Below, in pieces: positions 24,683 to 33,461 of a DNA stretch of 64,000 nucleotides. The notes beneath the pieces are model-generated. The model worked only from the letters and a program-made list of their open reading frames with translations. It had not been told where the DNA came from and did not search any database. The position numbers and the translations under genes were made by a program. Within the stretch, counting starts at the first letter, position 1; every line of letters begins with the position of its first letter. The stretch comes from JACZWZ01 sp036478235. GTDB lineage: Bacteria; Actinomycetota; Acidimicrobiia; Spongiisociales; UBA11373. Location of the stretch: contig JAZGDZ010000040.1 of the NCBI GenBank assembly GCA_036478235.1, forward strand, positions 62,001 through 126,000, read 5' to 3'.

Positions 24683-26275
24683 CTACGCCGGGCGGTGGAG
24701 TCCGAACACGTCGGCCAGGGTGGAGGACACCTCTCCGAGTGTGGCCCCCCGGCCGAGCGACTCCTTCATCGGAGGGAGAAGGTTGGTGTCGGAGTCGGTG
24801 GCGGCGACCCTCACCGCTTCGAGGGAAATCTCCACAGCCTCCGCATCTCGAGCGCGGCGGTGGTCGGTGAGACGGGCAACCTGGTCGCGCTCCAGGGACG
24901 GATCGATCGCCATGACCGGAACGTCCGCCGCCGAATCGTCCGTGAAGCGATTGACCCCCACGACGACCAACTCGCCGCTCTCGACCCGCTTTGCCTCGCG
25001 GTATGCCGAGTCCTCGATCATCCCCTGCACCACGCCCGCTTCGATCGCGGCAACCGCTCCACCGGCCTCATCTATCTGGCGGATGATGCGACGGGCTTCC
25101 TCTTCAACCCGATCGGTGAGCGACTCCACGAAGTACGACCCGGCGAGCGGGTCCACCGTGTCGGCCACTCCGGACTCATAACCGATGATTTGCTGGGTCC
25201 GCAGCGCTATGCGCGCCGAGCGGTCGGTCGGAAGCCCCAGTGCCTCGTCGAACGCGTTCGTGTGGAGTGACTGTGTCCCACCCAGCACGGCCGACAGCGC
25301 CTGCAGCGTCGTCCGCACGATGTTGTTCTCGGGTTGCTGGGCCGTCAGCGAAGAACCAGCCGTCTGAGTGTGGAAGCGCATCAGCCACGACTCGGGCTCC
25401 TTCGCTCCGATGCGATTGCGCATCAGGTCGGCCCAGATCCGGCGGGCCGCCCGGTACTTGGCGATCTCCTCGAAGAAGTCGACGTGGCCGTTCCAAAAGA
25501 ACGAGAGCCTGGGCGCGAACTCGTCGACGGCCAGCCCTGCCCCCACCGCAGCCTGCACGTAGGCGATGCCGTTGGAGAGGGTCAACGCGATCTCCTCGGC
25601 GGCGGTGGCCCCGGCCTCGCGGACGTGATATCCGCTGATGGAGATCGTGTTCCAGGCCGGAAGATGGTCCCGGCAGTAGGCGAGCAGATCGGTGACCAGC
25701 CGCATCGAGGGTCTCGGGGGATACACGTACGTGCCCCGGGCGGCGTACTCCTTGAGGATGTCGTTTTGCACCGTGCCCCGGATGTCTTCTGCCGAGACAC
25801 CCTGCTTCTCGGCGACCAGCTCGTACAGCAGCAGCAGGATGGCCGCCGTCGAGTTGATGGTCATCGAGGTGGATACCTCGCCGAGGGGAATGCCGTCGAA
25901 GAGCCTCCGCATGTCGTCGAGGGTGTCGATGGCCACCCCCACCTTGCCGACCTCGCCCGCGGCGAGCGGGTCGTCACTGTCGAGACCCATCTGAGTCGGT
26001 AGGTCGAACGCGACGGACAGCCCGGTCTGCCCGGCGCTCAGCAACGACCGAAATCGCTCATTCGTCGCCTCTGCGGTGCCGAAACCTGCGTATTGACGCA
26101 TGGTCCACAGCCGACCCCGGTACATGGACCGGTACGGGCCCCGCGTGTACGGGTATTCGCCTGGGGCTCCGAGTGCTTCATCGGGCTCCCATCCGTCGAG
26201 AGCGGATGGGCCGTAGACGGCATCGATTTCGATGCCGCTCGAGGTGCGACGGGGGGTTTCGGAAGATTCGGCCAT
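24683..26275 (-). CDS. mcmA1: Methylmalonyl-CoA mutase large (catalytic) subunit
   Basis: This 530-residue TIM-barrel subunit lacks a B12-binding domain, so a separate small subunit is needed; none is in the window. YPYTRGPYRSMYRGRLWTMR and SISGYHVREAGAT are signature stretches. Tyr62 (RQYAGF) and Arg180 (KEYAAR) match Tyr89 and Arg207 of the Propionibacterium enzyme, the pair that selects methylmalonyl-CoA. It converts methylmalonyl-CoA to succinyl-CoA downstream of acyl-CoA carboxylase. It is divergent from the PBP gene. Confidence 0.92.
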   Translation of the reverse strand: MAESSETPRRTSSGIEIDAVYGPSALDGWEPDEALGAPGEYPYTRGPYRSMYRGRLWTMRQYAGFGTAEATNERFRSLLSAGQTGLSVAFDLPTQMGLDSDDPLAAGEVGKVGVAIDTLDDMRRLFDGIPLGEVSTSMTINSTAAILLLLYELVAEKQGVSAEDIRGTVQNDILKEYAARGTYVYPPRPSMRLVTDLLAYCRDHLPAWNTISISGYHVREAGATAAEEIALTLSNGIAYVQAAVGAGLAVDEFAPRLSFFWNGHVDFFEEIAKYRAARRIWADLMRNRIGAKEPESWLMRFHTQTAGSSLTAQQPENNIVRTTLQALSAVLGGTQSLHTNAFDEALGLPTDRSARIALRTQQIIGYESGVADTVDPLAGSYFVESLTDRVEEEARRIIRQIDEAGGAVAAIEAGVVQGMIEDSAYREAKRVESGELVVVGVNRFTDDSAADVPVMAIDPSLERDQVARLTDHRRARDAEAVEISLEAVRVAATDSDTNLLPPMKESLGRGATLGEVSSTLADVFGLHRPA

Positions 26276-26367
26276 CGGTACACTGCGTGGTCGGACGGAT
26301 GCTAACCGGGGAACTACCCCGCTCCTAGAGACGTCAAATACCCGGCTGAAGAAGACGGGAAAGCGCC

Positions 26368-28836
26368 ATGGAATTCTCCATCCACGAGGCAGAGCGCATC
26401 GAAAGACGGGGACGACGGCTGATGTCGGGGGCGATCTTGGCGGCCATCGCCTTGATCTCGGCGACCTGGCTGGGCCTGTTCGCGTTCCTCGGCGCCAACA
26501 CGGCCCACGGCACCCTCCAGGACCTCAGGGACTACTGGCTGCCGGATGTCGAAGCGATGACGCTCGAGCTTCCCGACCTCTCACGCCTTTCGACCGTGTA
26601 CACCGCCGACGGCGTCGTCCTCGGGCAGCTCACCGAGCGCAACAGCCAGCCGACGCCGCTCGACGATATCCCCAACCTCGTCCTCGGTGCGGTTCTCAGC
26701 GCCGAGGACGCCGACTTCATGACCCACGGCGGGATCGACTACCAGGCCATCGCCCGGGCACTCATCGAGGACCTCGGCGGGGGCCCGACCCAGGGCGGCT
26801 CGACAATCACCCAGCAGGTGGTCAAACAGAACTTCATCGGAAGAGAGCCCTCGCTGGAGCGCAAGGTGGCGGAGGCAGCAATCGCCATCGAGTTGGAGCG
26901 CCGCTTCACCAAAGAGCAGATCCTGGAGTTCTATCTCAGCTCCGTCTTCTTCGGCAGCAACGCCTACGGGGTCAAGGCGGCCGCCGAGGAGTACTTCGAC
27001 AAGAGGCTCGACGAGCTGACGATCGCCCAGGCTGCGGCCCTCCCGGTGCCGATCCGCAACCCGTCTCTCTATAACCTCCGCAACGACAGCGAGATCCCAT
27101 TGCGGGCACGCAACGCCGTCATCGATCAGATGGTCGAGGAGGGCTACATAACGGCTGCGGAGGGGGCGGTGGCCCGGGCCGAGCCTCTCCGGACTGTGGA
27201 AAAGGAGGAGTTCCAGGATCCGGCTCCCCAGGTGCTGCTGGCCGCCAAGGACACGGTGCTCAACGACGCTCGCTACGGCATCGGGGCAACCTACCTGCAA
27301 CGCACCAGGGCACTCTTCGGATGCCCGGCCGATGCCACCGACTGTGCAGGCGGCGGGGGCCTCAAGATCTTCACGACCGTCGACTTCGGGCTCCAGCAGG
27401 AGGCCCGGCGGATACTGCAGGAATGGTTCCCACAGGGATCCGACGGCCCGACCGGCGCCATCGCCATGGTCGACAACCGTACCGGCGCCCAGGTGGTGAT
27501 CGCATCGGGCCTCGACTTCGGAACCGACCTCGAGGCCGGGCAGCGCCAGTACGACATCGCTACCAAGGGCAGGCGAAACCCGGGGTCGGCCTTCAAACCG
27601 TTCGGCCTCATCGCCGCCCTGGAGCAGGGCATCCCCCTGGGGTCGTACTGGGACTACTCGACCCCGCAGATCATCGACTTCGGCGGAATCGAACCATGGA
27701 AGTGCGCCAACGCCGGCAGGAACGACCCCGGAATCCGCTCGCTGGAAGAAGGACTGTATCTCTCCATCAACACCGTCTTCTGCCAGGTGTCGGTGGCGGT
27801 CGGCGCCGAGAACATCGTCGACGTGGCCCATCGCATGGGGATCAAGTCACCGCTGGGAGCGATCCCGTCCATCGTCCTGGGGACGCAGGCGGTCAGCCCG
27901 CTCGACATGGCTGCGGCCTTCTCGACCATCTCCAACCATGGGAGCCGGGTGGACACGTACCTCATAGAGCGGATCGAAGATGCCGACGGCAACGTCATCT
28001 ACCAGCACGAGGTGACCCGCACCCAGGTCCTCGAGCCGGCCCTCGCCGCCGCAGTCGTCAACACGATGGAGAAGGTCGTGACAATCGGAACCGGGCGGCG
28101 GGCTCGCCTGGACGACGAACGGCCCCAGGCCGGCAAGACCGGGACCCACGAGAACAACACCGAATCCTGGTTCGTGGGGTATGTCCCCCAATACACGGCG
28201 GCGGTCTGGGTTGGTTTCCCCGACAGCCAGGTCGAGATGAAGAACATCACCGTCAACGGAGAGTTCTACCGCTTCATCTACGGATCGACGCTCGCCGCAC
28301 CGATCTGGAAAGAGTTCATGACCTTGGTCACCGCAGACCTCCTGATCGGGGACTTCCCCCCCGACCCGCCCGGCATCGGCGTCTACTACCAGACGCCGCG
28401 CGTCGAGATACCGGACGTCACGGGCATGGAATTCGAGGAGGCCCAAGGGGCGATGTTCAAGGCCGGTTTGGACGTGGAGGCCAAGCCGATCAACTCCAAC
28501 GCCCCGAAAGACACGGTCGTCGGCACCATACCGCCACCGGGAACTCGCTTCGAACAGGGCAAAGTCGTCGAGCTGGAAGTGTCCAACGGGCTCTCGCCGA
28601 CGACCGTGATGCCCAATCTCCTCGGACGAACCGAGGCCGAGGTCAACCAGATCCTGCTCGCGCTGCAGCAGAACAGCAATATCGGGTTTGCCTGGATCAT
28701 CCAGCAGGCCCCCACGGCGGACGCCGGTCAGCACGGACTCGTCACCGCCACCAATCCCGGACCCGGTGCGCCCGTCGACGAGGCCACGGTGATCACCGTC
28801 ACCGTCGGCGTCTTCACCCCGCCCCCGGATCCCTAG
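26368..28836 (+). CDS. Class A penicillin-binding protein with PASTA domains
   Basis: An 822-residue bifunctional peptidoglycan synthase. It has a membrane helix at 22-44, then a GT51 transglycosylase domain with Glu113 in SAEDADFMTHGG and GGSTITQQVVKQNF. The transpeptidase domain has Ser407-x-x-Lys410 (GSAFKPF), Ser466-Ile-Asn and Lys590-Thr-Gly-Thr. Two PASTA domains end the protein (from about residue 675), as in PonA1-like and PonA2-like proteins. GGGAAAG precedes the ATG. It polymerises and cross-links cell-wall glycan outside the membrane. Confidence 0.95.
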   Translation: MEFSIHEAERIERRGRRLMSGAILAAIALISATWLGLFAFLGANTAHGTLQDLRDYWLPDVEAMTLELPDLSRLSTVYTADGVVLGQLTERNSQPTPLDDIPNLVLGAVLSAEDADFMTHGGIDYQAIARALIEDLGGGPTQGGSTITQQVVKQNFIGREPSLERKVAEAAIAIELERRFTKEQILEFYLSSVFFGSNAYGVKAAAEEYFDKRLDELTIAQAAALPVPIRNPSLYNLRNDSEIPLRARNAVIDQMVEEGYITAAEGAVARAEPLRTVEKEEFQDPAPQVLLAAKDTVLNDARYGIGATYLQRTRALFGCPADATDCAGGGGLKIFTTVDFGLQQEARRILQEWFPQGSDGPTGAIAMVDNRTGAQVVIASGLDFGTDLEAGQRQYDIATKGRRNPGSAFKPFGLIAALEQGIPLGSYWDYSTPQIIDFGGIEPWKCANAGRNDPGIRSLEEGLYLSINTVFCQVSVAVGAENIVDVAHRMGIKSPLGAIPSIVLGTQAVSPLDMAAAFSTISNHGSRVDTYLIERIEDADGNVIYQHEVTRTQVLEPALAAAVVNTMEKVVTIGTGRRARLDDERPQAGKTGTHENNTESWFVGYVPQYTAAVWVGFPDSQVEMKNITVNGEFYRFIYGSTLAAPIWKEFMTLVTADLLIGDFPPDPPGIGVYYQTPRVEIPDVTGMEFEEAQGAMFKAGLDVEAKPINSNAPKDTVVGTIPPPGTRFEQGKVVELEVSNGLSPTTVMPNLLGRTEAEVNQILLALQQNSNIGFAWIIQQAPTADAGQHGLVTATNPGPGAPVDEATVITVTVGVFTPPPDP

Positions 28837-29141
28837 ACGATCTTTCGCGCTCTCGTTCGCGGCCTTGCGCGTAACTACAGTTACTTGATATCACTTGGGT
28901 ATGGTCGCTGCGGTGCCCGAATCACTCCGTCGAGATGCTGGCTGGGCGGGGACCCGGGATTCTGTGCGTGCGTAATCGGCGCAACCGCGAGACGACACTG
29001 TCTCTCGCGGCGCTGCCACCACGAGTATGGTCGGCGCATCGACGGACCGGCGCTCGGCCCCGGGTCCCGTTGAGGGACGGCGGGTTGCCTCGTCGAGTTC
29101 GGCGTTCATCCGGGGAAGGATCATCGGCAGGGAGGCACGCC
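28837..29141. other. Gene-free stretch: direct repeat and lipoprotein leader
   Basis: The first 101 bp are a direct repeat of the sequence at 29672-29773. The remaining 200 bp contain an 8-codon frame extending the truncated gene start (which stops soon after), a GCGAGA/TCTCGC inverted pair near 28988-29009, and the GGGAGG ribosome-binding site of the lipoprotein gene. Confidence 0.6.
28838..28938 (+). repeat. 101-bp direct repeat, left copy (promoter plus truncated gene start)
   Basis: It shares about 95 of 101 bp with 29672-29773. From 28901 it encodes MVAAVPESLRRDA, the first 13 residues of the gene at 29736, and then diverges. Just upstream is GTAACTACAGTTAC (28871-28884), a 6-2-6 inverted repeat that is imperfect in the right copy. 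The pair flanks the lipoprotein gene. Confidence 0.88.
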
Positions 29142-29564
29142 GTGCAGAAACGTATCGCAAGCTTGATGGCTGTCGGGTTGTTGCTAATGGCAGCTTGCGG
29201 CACAGGGGACGAGGTAGAACCCGGCCCGGTAACGTCCTTTGAGGACATCGCCGGGACCTACGAACGCCAAGGCCCCGGTGGACCGGGCTTTATGCAGTTC
29301 TTTGAGGATGAGACCTTTTGGCACTCTTCCGCGAACCGAGACTTGGTCGAGGACCGCCCAACGGAAATCATGGGGGCCAGGTTCGAGGGGACGAGGGTGC
29401 TTGTGAAGAATAGTAAGGGCCGTTGCGTCGACAAAGATGCCATCGCCGGCGCCATCTATGAGATTCACCTGCTGGAGAACGGCAACCTGCAGTTCGTCCT
29501 CATCGAGGATACGTGCGCGTGGCGTTCGACCCAGCTCCAAGCAGAATACGCCCCCGTTCCGTAA
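29142..29564 (+). CDS. Small lipoprotein in a repeat-flanked cassette
   Basis: A 140-residue protein with a signal peptide and lipobox (LMAVGLLLMAACG), then a beta-rich domain (FEDIAGTYERQGPGGPGFMQ, IYEIHLLENGNLQFVLIED). The layout resembles small lipocalin-like or DUF-type sensor lipoproteins, but no family is claimed. The GTG at 29142 has GGGAGG 6 bp upstream. It lies exactly between two 101-bp direct repeats and uses more A/T in its codons than its neighbours (for example AAGAATAGTAAGGGC), consistent with transfer. Confidence 0.75.
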   Translation: MQKRIASLMAVGLLLMAACGTGDEVEPGPVTSFEDIAGTYERQGPGGPGFMQFFEDETFWHSSANRDLVEDRPTEIMGARFEGTRVLVKNSKGRCVDKDAIAGAIYEIHLLENGNLQFVLIEDTCAWRSTQLQAEYAPVP

Positions 29565-29671
29565 CGCCCCCCGAGCAGTCGATTTCGACGATTCGGCGCC
29601 AGTCTCGGAGGTCGGATGACGACCCCGGGTCAGTCTGATAGACGAGCTGCGTCCGGGTGCACTAGCCACGC

Positions 29672-29773
29672 CGATCTTTCGCGCTCTCGTTCGCGGCCCT
29701 TGCGCGCAACTGCAATTACTTGATATCACTTGGGCATGGTCGCTGCGGTGCCCGAATCACTCCGTCGAGATGC
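29672..29773 (+). repeat. 101-bp direct repeat, right copy
   Basis: This is the intact copy: it contains the upstream region and first 13 codons of the gene at 29736. CTTGATATCACTTGGG just before the ATG is common to both copies. Confidence 0.88.
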
Positions 29774-30164
29774 CCGTCCTCCCATGTCGATGGATGCCGC
29801 GCCAGCTTCGGGCACTGCGGCGGCCGTCAGGCCCACCGCCCGCAGCCGCCGGTGGGTCACACCACTGCTGTTCGATCGCCAGGCACAAGGGCATCGACCC
29901 GATGATCCTGCAGTACGCAGGTTCTGGACGGCGGTCGTGGGACCCGGCGCGGTGGCGGACCTGCTTCGGCTCACGGCGGCAGCGCATGCGGGGATCCGGA
30001 TCCGAGAGCCCCTCAGGCTCGCCCGGCTCGCCGCCGAGGGCCTGATCGACCGTTCGGGACCTCTCGTGCTGGTGCGCCCCCGCATCCCGTTCCTGGCCCG
30101 ACGGCATCTGCGCCTGCTCACCCCGGCACTCCGGGCCGAGTACCGCCAGCTGCTCGACTCCTGA
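29736..30164 (+). CDS. Unknown helical protein
   Basis: A 142-residue Arg/Ala/Leu-rich protein with no recognised domain. Residues 1-45 are low complexity (MVAAVPESLRRDARPP, then Ala/Pro/Arg). The remainder is predicted helical: FDRQAQGHRPDDPAVRRFWT, LLRLTAAAHAGIRIREPL and a basic end. It might bind nucleic acid, but nothing specific shows this. Its promoter and first 13 codons are duplicated 834 bp upstream. Its TGA overlaps the first bases of an R-A repeat. ATG 29730 is an alternative start. Confidence 0.6.
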   Translation: MVAAVPESLRRDARPPMSMDAAPASGTAAAVRPTARSRRWVTPLLFDRQAQGHRPDDPAVRRFWTAVVGPGAVADLLRLTAAAHAGIRIREPLRLARLAAEGLIDRSGPLVLVRPRIPFLARRHLRLLTPALRAEYRQLLDS

Positions 30165-30340
30165 GAGGGCGCGCCGATAGGCGCGAACTCGGCGGCCTGG
30201 GGCTGGGGCCCCCGGGTCGTAGCACACAGCGCCGCCCGCAGGGCGGCACGAACGTGCGGAGGGGTTCGAGGCCGAGTAGGACTCGAACACCGGAGCCAAG
30301 ACCTGCGATGAGCCGTGAGGCGAAGAGCCATTGACAATGC
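30163..30340 (+). repeat. R-A repeat, full-length copy 2
   Basis: A 178-bp palindrome-rich element running from GAGAGGGCGCGCC to GACAATGC. It contains a GCCGCCC-GCA-GGGCGGC type hairpin, GGGGCTGGGGCCCCCGGG and, on the minus strand, GGTGTTCGAGTCCTACTCGG, which resembles a tRNA T-arm. It overlaps the stop of the previous gene, and its right end lies within 17 bp of the sirtuin start. Its match in reverse orientation is at 33292-33461. Confidence 0.9.
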
Positions 30341-30356
30341 CAATACCATCGGTCGG

Positions 30357-31106
30357 GTGACGATCGACCTGGCCATCGACCTGCTGGCTACGAAGGAGGC
30401 GATCCTCGTCTTCACCGGAGCCGGGATCTCCACCGAGTCGGGCATCCCCGACTTCAGGGGACCAGACGGCGTTTGGACGAAAGTCGACCCCGCCGATTTC
30501 ACCATTCAGCGGTACCTGGAGAGTCCCGAGACCCGGAGGCGCTCGTGGTCGATGCGGGCCCACAGCGGCGTCCTCGACGCAGTTCCCAACGAGGGGCACG
30601 CCGCCGTGGTCGAGCTCTGGCGCGCCGACCGCTTGTCGGGATGTGTGACGCAGAACATCGACGGCCTGCATTCGGCAGCCGGACTTCCCCCCGATGTCAT
30701 CGTCGAACTGCACGGCAACGCGCATAACACCCGCTGCCTCGAATGTGGCGAGGTCACCGACACCGCGGCGGTGCTCTCCCGTGTCGAATCCGGGGAAGAC
30801 GACCCGAGATGCGAACGGTGTGGCGGGATCCTCAAGGTGGACGTCGTCTTCTTCGGTGAAGCGATGCCCGAACGCGAGATGATGCGAGCGATGGCCATGG
30901 CCGGCGCCGCCGATGCCGTGATCGCAGTCGGATCCACGCTGTCGGTGTACCCCGCCTCGGACATCCCCCTCATCGCCGTCGAGGACGGAGCTCCCCTCAT
31001 AATCGTCAACCGGGGCCCGACCGAACTCAACCACGCCGCGGATGTGAAGATCGACGGTCCGGCAGGAGCCACCCTGACCGCCATCGTCGCCGCTCTGAAG
31101 GATTAG
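30357..31106 (+). CDS. cobB: NAD-dependent protein deacylase (sirtuin)
   Basis: A 249-residue class III sirtuin that removes acyl groups from lysines using NAD. VFTGAGISTESGIPDFRG and QNIDGLH bind NAD, the His in ELHGN is catalytic, and CLECG with CERCGG form the zinc site. The GTG at 30357 was chosen because upstream sequence belongs to the R-A repeat. In other bacteria CobB reactivates acyl-CoA synthetases and controls propionyl/acetyl metabolism, which would fit the acyl-CoA genes here, but targets are not shown. Confidence 0.93.
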   Translation: MTIDLAIDLLATKEAILVFTGAGISTESGIPDFRGPDGVWTKVDPADFTIQRYLESPETRRRSWSMRAHSGVLDAVPNEGHAAVVELWRADRLSGCVTQNIDGLHSAAGLPPDVIVELHGNAHNTRCLECGEVTDTAAVLSRVESGEDDPRCERCGGILKVDVVFFGEAMPEREMMRAMAMAGAADAVIAVGSTLSVYPASDIPLIAVEDGAPLIIVNRGPTELNHAADVKIDGPAGATLTAIVAALKD

Positions 31107-31110
31107 CCGA

Positions 31111-31124
31111 CGGGACTAGTCCCG
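31111..31124 (+). terminator. Short palindrome after the sirtuin gene
   Basis: CGGGACTAGTCCCG is a perfect 14-bp palindrome starting 5 bp after the stop codon. Its loopless form makes terminator function uncertain; it might be a binding site. Confidence 0.35.
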
Positions 31125-31154
31125 ATGGGAGAGAAGAAAGTAGTCAATCCGGGC

Positions 31155-31173
31155 CCGCATCGCACCGATGCGG
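31155..31173 (+). promoter_or_regulatory. Hairpin immediately before a start codon
   Basis: CCGCATCG, loop CAC, CGATGCGG: an 8-bp perfect stem that ends 4 bases before the ATG at 31178. The only Shine-Dalgarno-like bases (GGAAG) are partly inside the stem, so translation of the cell-wall protein could depend on its opening. Confidence 0.5.
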
Positions 31174-31177
31174 AAGT

Positions 31178-33280
31178 ATGCAGATTGGCCACTGGGTGCG
31201 CTCCGGGATCCTCTCCGTCAGGGGAATCGCCGCCGCGACATCAGCAGCGGTCGTCTTGGCGCTGCTCCCCGCACCTCCGGCGAACGCCGACGGTGCATCG
31301 TTCACCTTCGACGGCGGTGGCTGGGGGCACTCCGTCGGCATGAGCCAGTACGGCGCCCTGGGAATGTCGCAAGAGGGCTTCACCTGGCAGGAGATCGTCA
31401 CCCACTACTTCACAGGCACCTCCCCAACCACCGTCGCCCAGTCCCTCTCGGAGCAACCGGTCTGGGTCAACCTCACCATGGAGAGTTCCTCGCTCACATT
31501 CAACGTCCGCTCAATCGGTCCGGACTCGGTCGCGGTGACCTTCGTCATCAGTGGCCAATCGGTGGCGGTGTCACCCGGCCAGTCCGCGACCGTGACCCGG
31601 CTTGGCAACGGAGGGTGCAGCTTGGCAACGCCGTCGGGAACCTTGACCGGGGATTGCTTCATCGACGGCGAGTGGGACGGATGGGCCGAGACCCCTACAA
31701 CCGCGATCGAAGTCACCGGATGCTTCCTCACCAACTGGAACGCCCCCGGTGGGTCGCAGTCGCAGCCGTGCACCTACGCCCGTGGCACCCTGCACGTTCG
31801 CCCCGACAACAACACCAACACGGTCGATTCCTCGATCGAGATCGACGTCGACGACTACGTCCTCGGGATCTCGGAGATGCCCTACCGGTGGGCCGACAAC
31901 GGCGGAGTCGCCGCCCTCCAGGCCCAGGCAGTGGCGGCACGTTCCTACGCGTACGCACGGGCACGCATTCGGCCGGATCCGGCGGCCCGTCCCTGGTGCT
32001 GGTGCCAGCTCTACGACACCCACTACGACCAGAACTACGTCGGGTACGGCCACGGGACCCAGGCCTGGATCGATATCGTCCGCTCGACGACGGACCAGGT
32101 GCTCACCCACCCCGACGTCACCGTGAACGGAGAGCCCGTTCCGATCTCCACGTTCTACTCGTCGAGCACTTTCGGCATGACGGAAAACAGCGAGAACGCA
32201 TTCACGGCCCCGGTCCCCTACCTGAAGTCGGTCGACGACCACTGGAGCCAGCTCGATTCGGTCGAAAACCCCTTCGCCTCGTGGTCCCGCCAGTTCAGCG
32301 GATCCCAACTCGCCTCGCGCCTCCCGGGAATGAGCACCGTCACCGACGTCCTGATCGCCACCTGTTCCACCACCGGCGCCGCTCTCGAGATCACCTTCTT
32401 CGGATCCGGTGGGCCGCGTACGTTCCACACCCGCGACCTGCGGGGCCGGCTCGGCCTGAGATCGCAGCAGATCATCACGGTGCACCGTCCCGGTGATGAC
32501 ACGACATGCGCCGGTGCGAGTGCGCCCACCACCACCACGACCACTACGACCACTACGACCACGGTGCCGCCCACCACCACTACGACCACTACGACCACGG
32601 TGCCGCCCACCACCACCACCACCACCACGGTGCCGCCCACCACCACCACCACCACGGTGCCGCCCACCACCACCACCACCACCACGGTGCCGCCCACCAC
32701 CACCACCACGGTGCCGCCCACCACTACCACCACGGTGCCGCCGCCACCGCAGTCGTGCCCCGATCTCACGTTCTCGATCGACGCTCTCCTCAGCCAGCAG
32801 CGAATCCTGCGCTTCGGGTCGCAGGGCGCCGACGTCAGCGACGTCCAGCGAATGCTCGAGGCGCTGGCCCTCTACGACGGGGCAATCGACGGGATCTTCG
32901 GCCAGCGGACGACGGCTGCGGTGCGATCGTTCCAGGATGCCCGCGGGCTCGCGGTCGACGGAATCGTCGGGAGCAGGACGCGCGGCGAGATCGCCGTCCT
33001 GCACCGCGCCGCTCAGCAACGAATGGTGCTGGCGTCGGACGGCAGCCTGCTGCGCCGCGGCATCAGCGGAAACACCGTCAGGGCGCTGCAGATCATCCTG
33101 GACCTGCTCGGTTTCACCCCGGGTCCGGTCGACGGACAGTTCGGCCCGCTAACCTCTGACGCCGTCATCCACTTCCAGCAGCAACAAAACTTGACCGTCG
33201 ACGGGATCGTGGGAGTCCAGAGCCGGGCTGCGCTCACCCAGGCTCTCGGCCTGGAGGCCTTGGCCGACTGCGACGGATAA
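31178..33280 (+). CDS. SpoIID/LytB-domain cell-wall protein with two PG-binding domains
   Basis: This 700-residue exported protein begins with a signal peptide ending near PANADG. A SpoIID-like region carries GGWGHSVGMSQYGALGMS and VGGAALQAQAVAARSYAYAR-like sequence (seen as ALQAQAVAARSYAYAR). Residues about 449-525 are Thr-rich linker blocks ending in VPP. The C-terminus has two peptidoglycan-binding type 1 repeats (DVQRMLEALALYDGAIDGIF; LQIILDLLGFTPGPVDGQFG). SpoIID proteins cleave or remodel peptidoglycan glycan; in a non-sporulating actinobacterium a cell-wall amidase-enhancer role is likely. R-A copies flank it and the sirtuin. Confidence 0.88.
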   Translation: MQIGHWVRSGILSVRGIAAATSAAVVLALLPAPPANADGASFTFDGGGWGHSVGMSQYGALGMSQEGFTWQEIVTHYFTGTSPTTVAQSLSEQPVWVNLTMESSSLTFNVRSIGPDSVAVTFVISGQSVAVSPGQSATVTRLGNGGCSLATPSGTLTGDCFIDGEWDGWAETPTTAIEVTGCFLTNWNAPGGSQSQPCTYARGTLHVRPDNNTNTVDSSIEIDVDDYVLGISEMPYRWADNGGVAALQAQAVAARSYAYARARIRPDPAARPWCWCQLYDTHYDQNYVGYGHGTQAWIDIVRSTTDQVLTHPDVTVNGEPVPISTFYSSSTFGMTENSENAFTAPVPYLKSVDDHWSQLDSVENPFASWSRQFSGSQLASRLPGMSTVTDVLIATCSTTGAALEITFFGSGGPRTFHTRDLRGRLGLRSQQIITVHRPGDDTTCAGASAPTTTTTTTTTTTTVPPTTTTTTTTTVPPTTTTTTTVPPTTTTTTVPPTTTTTTTVPPTTTTTVPPTTTTTVPPPPQSCPDLTFSIDALLSQQRILRFGSQGADVSDVQRMLEALALYDGAIDGIFGQRTTAAVRSFQDARGLAVDGIVGSRTRGEIAVLHRAAQQRMVLASDGSLLRRGISGNTVRALQIILDLLGFTPGPVDGQFGPLTSDAVIHFQQQQNLTVDGIVGVQSRAALTQALGLEALADCDG
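32526..32748 (+). repeat. Tandem repeats coding the Thr/Val-Pro-Pro linker
   Basis: Repeats of ACC triplets punctuated by ACGGTGCCGCCCACC units encode runs of Thr separated by VPP. Block lengths vary (5 to 12 Thr), which is typical of slippage-prone linker DNA. It explains the apparent histidine-rich frame on the same strand. Confidence 0.9.
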
Positions 33281-33291
33281 CGGCCCTCTGT

Positions 33292-33461
33292 GTTGATGGC
33301 TCTTCGCCTTACGGCTCATCGCTGGTCTTGGCTCCGGTGTTCGAGTCCTACTCGGCCTCGAACCCCTCCGCATGGCTGTGCCGCCCTGCGGGCGGCGCTG
33401 TGTCGTACGGCCCGGGGGCCCCAGCCCCAGACCGCCGAGTCCGCGCCCATGGCGCGCCCTC
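33292..33461 (-). repeat. R-A repeat, inverted copy 3
   Basis: The reverse complement of this 170-bp segment matches 30163-30340 along nearly its whole length, with scattered substitutions and small gaps. It fills the space between the SpoIID-type gene and the aminopeptidase gene. With copy 2 it forms inverted repeats 3 kb apart. Confidence 0.9.

Noticed and set aside
32506..33159. Histidine-rich protein frame (AHHHHHH repeats)
   Set aside because: It is the +1 reading of the ACC/GTGCCG linker repeats in the SpoIID-type gene.
33292..33461. tRNA gene inside the R-A repeat
   Set aside because: Only a T-arm-like part is present. No anticodon arm, acceptor pairing or CCA end could be built.
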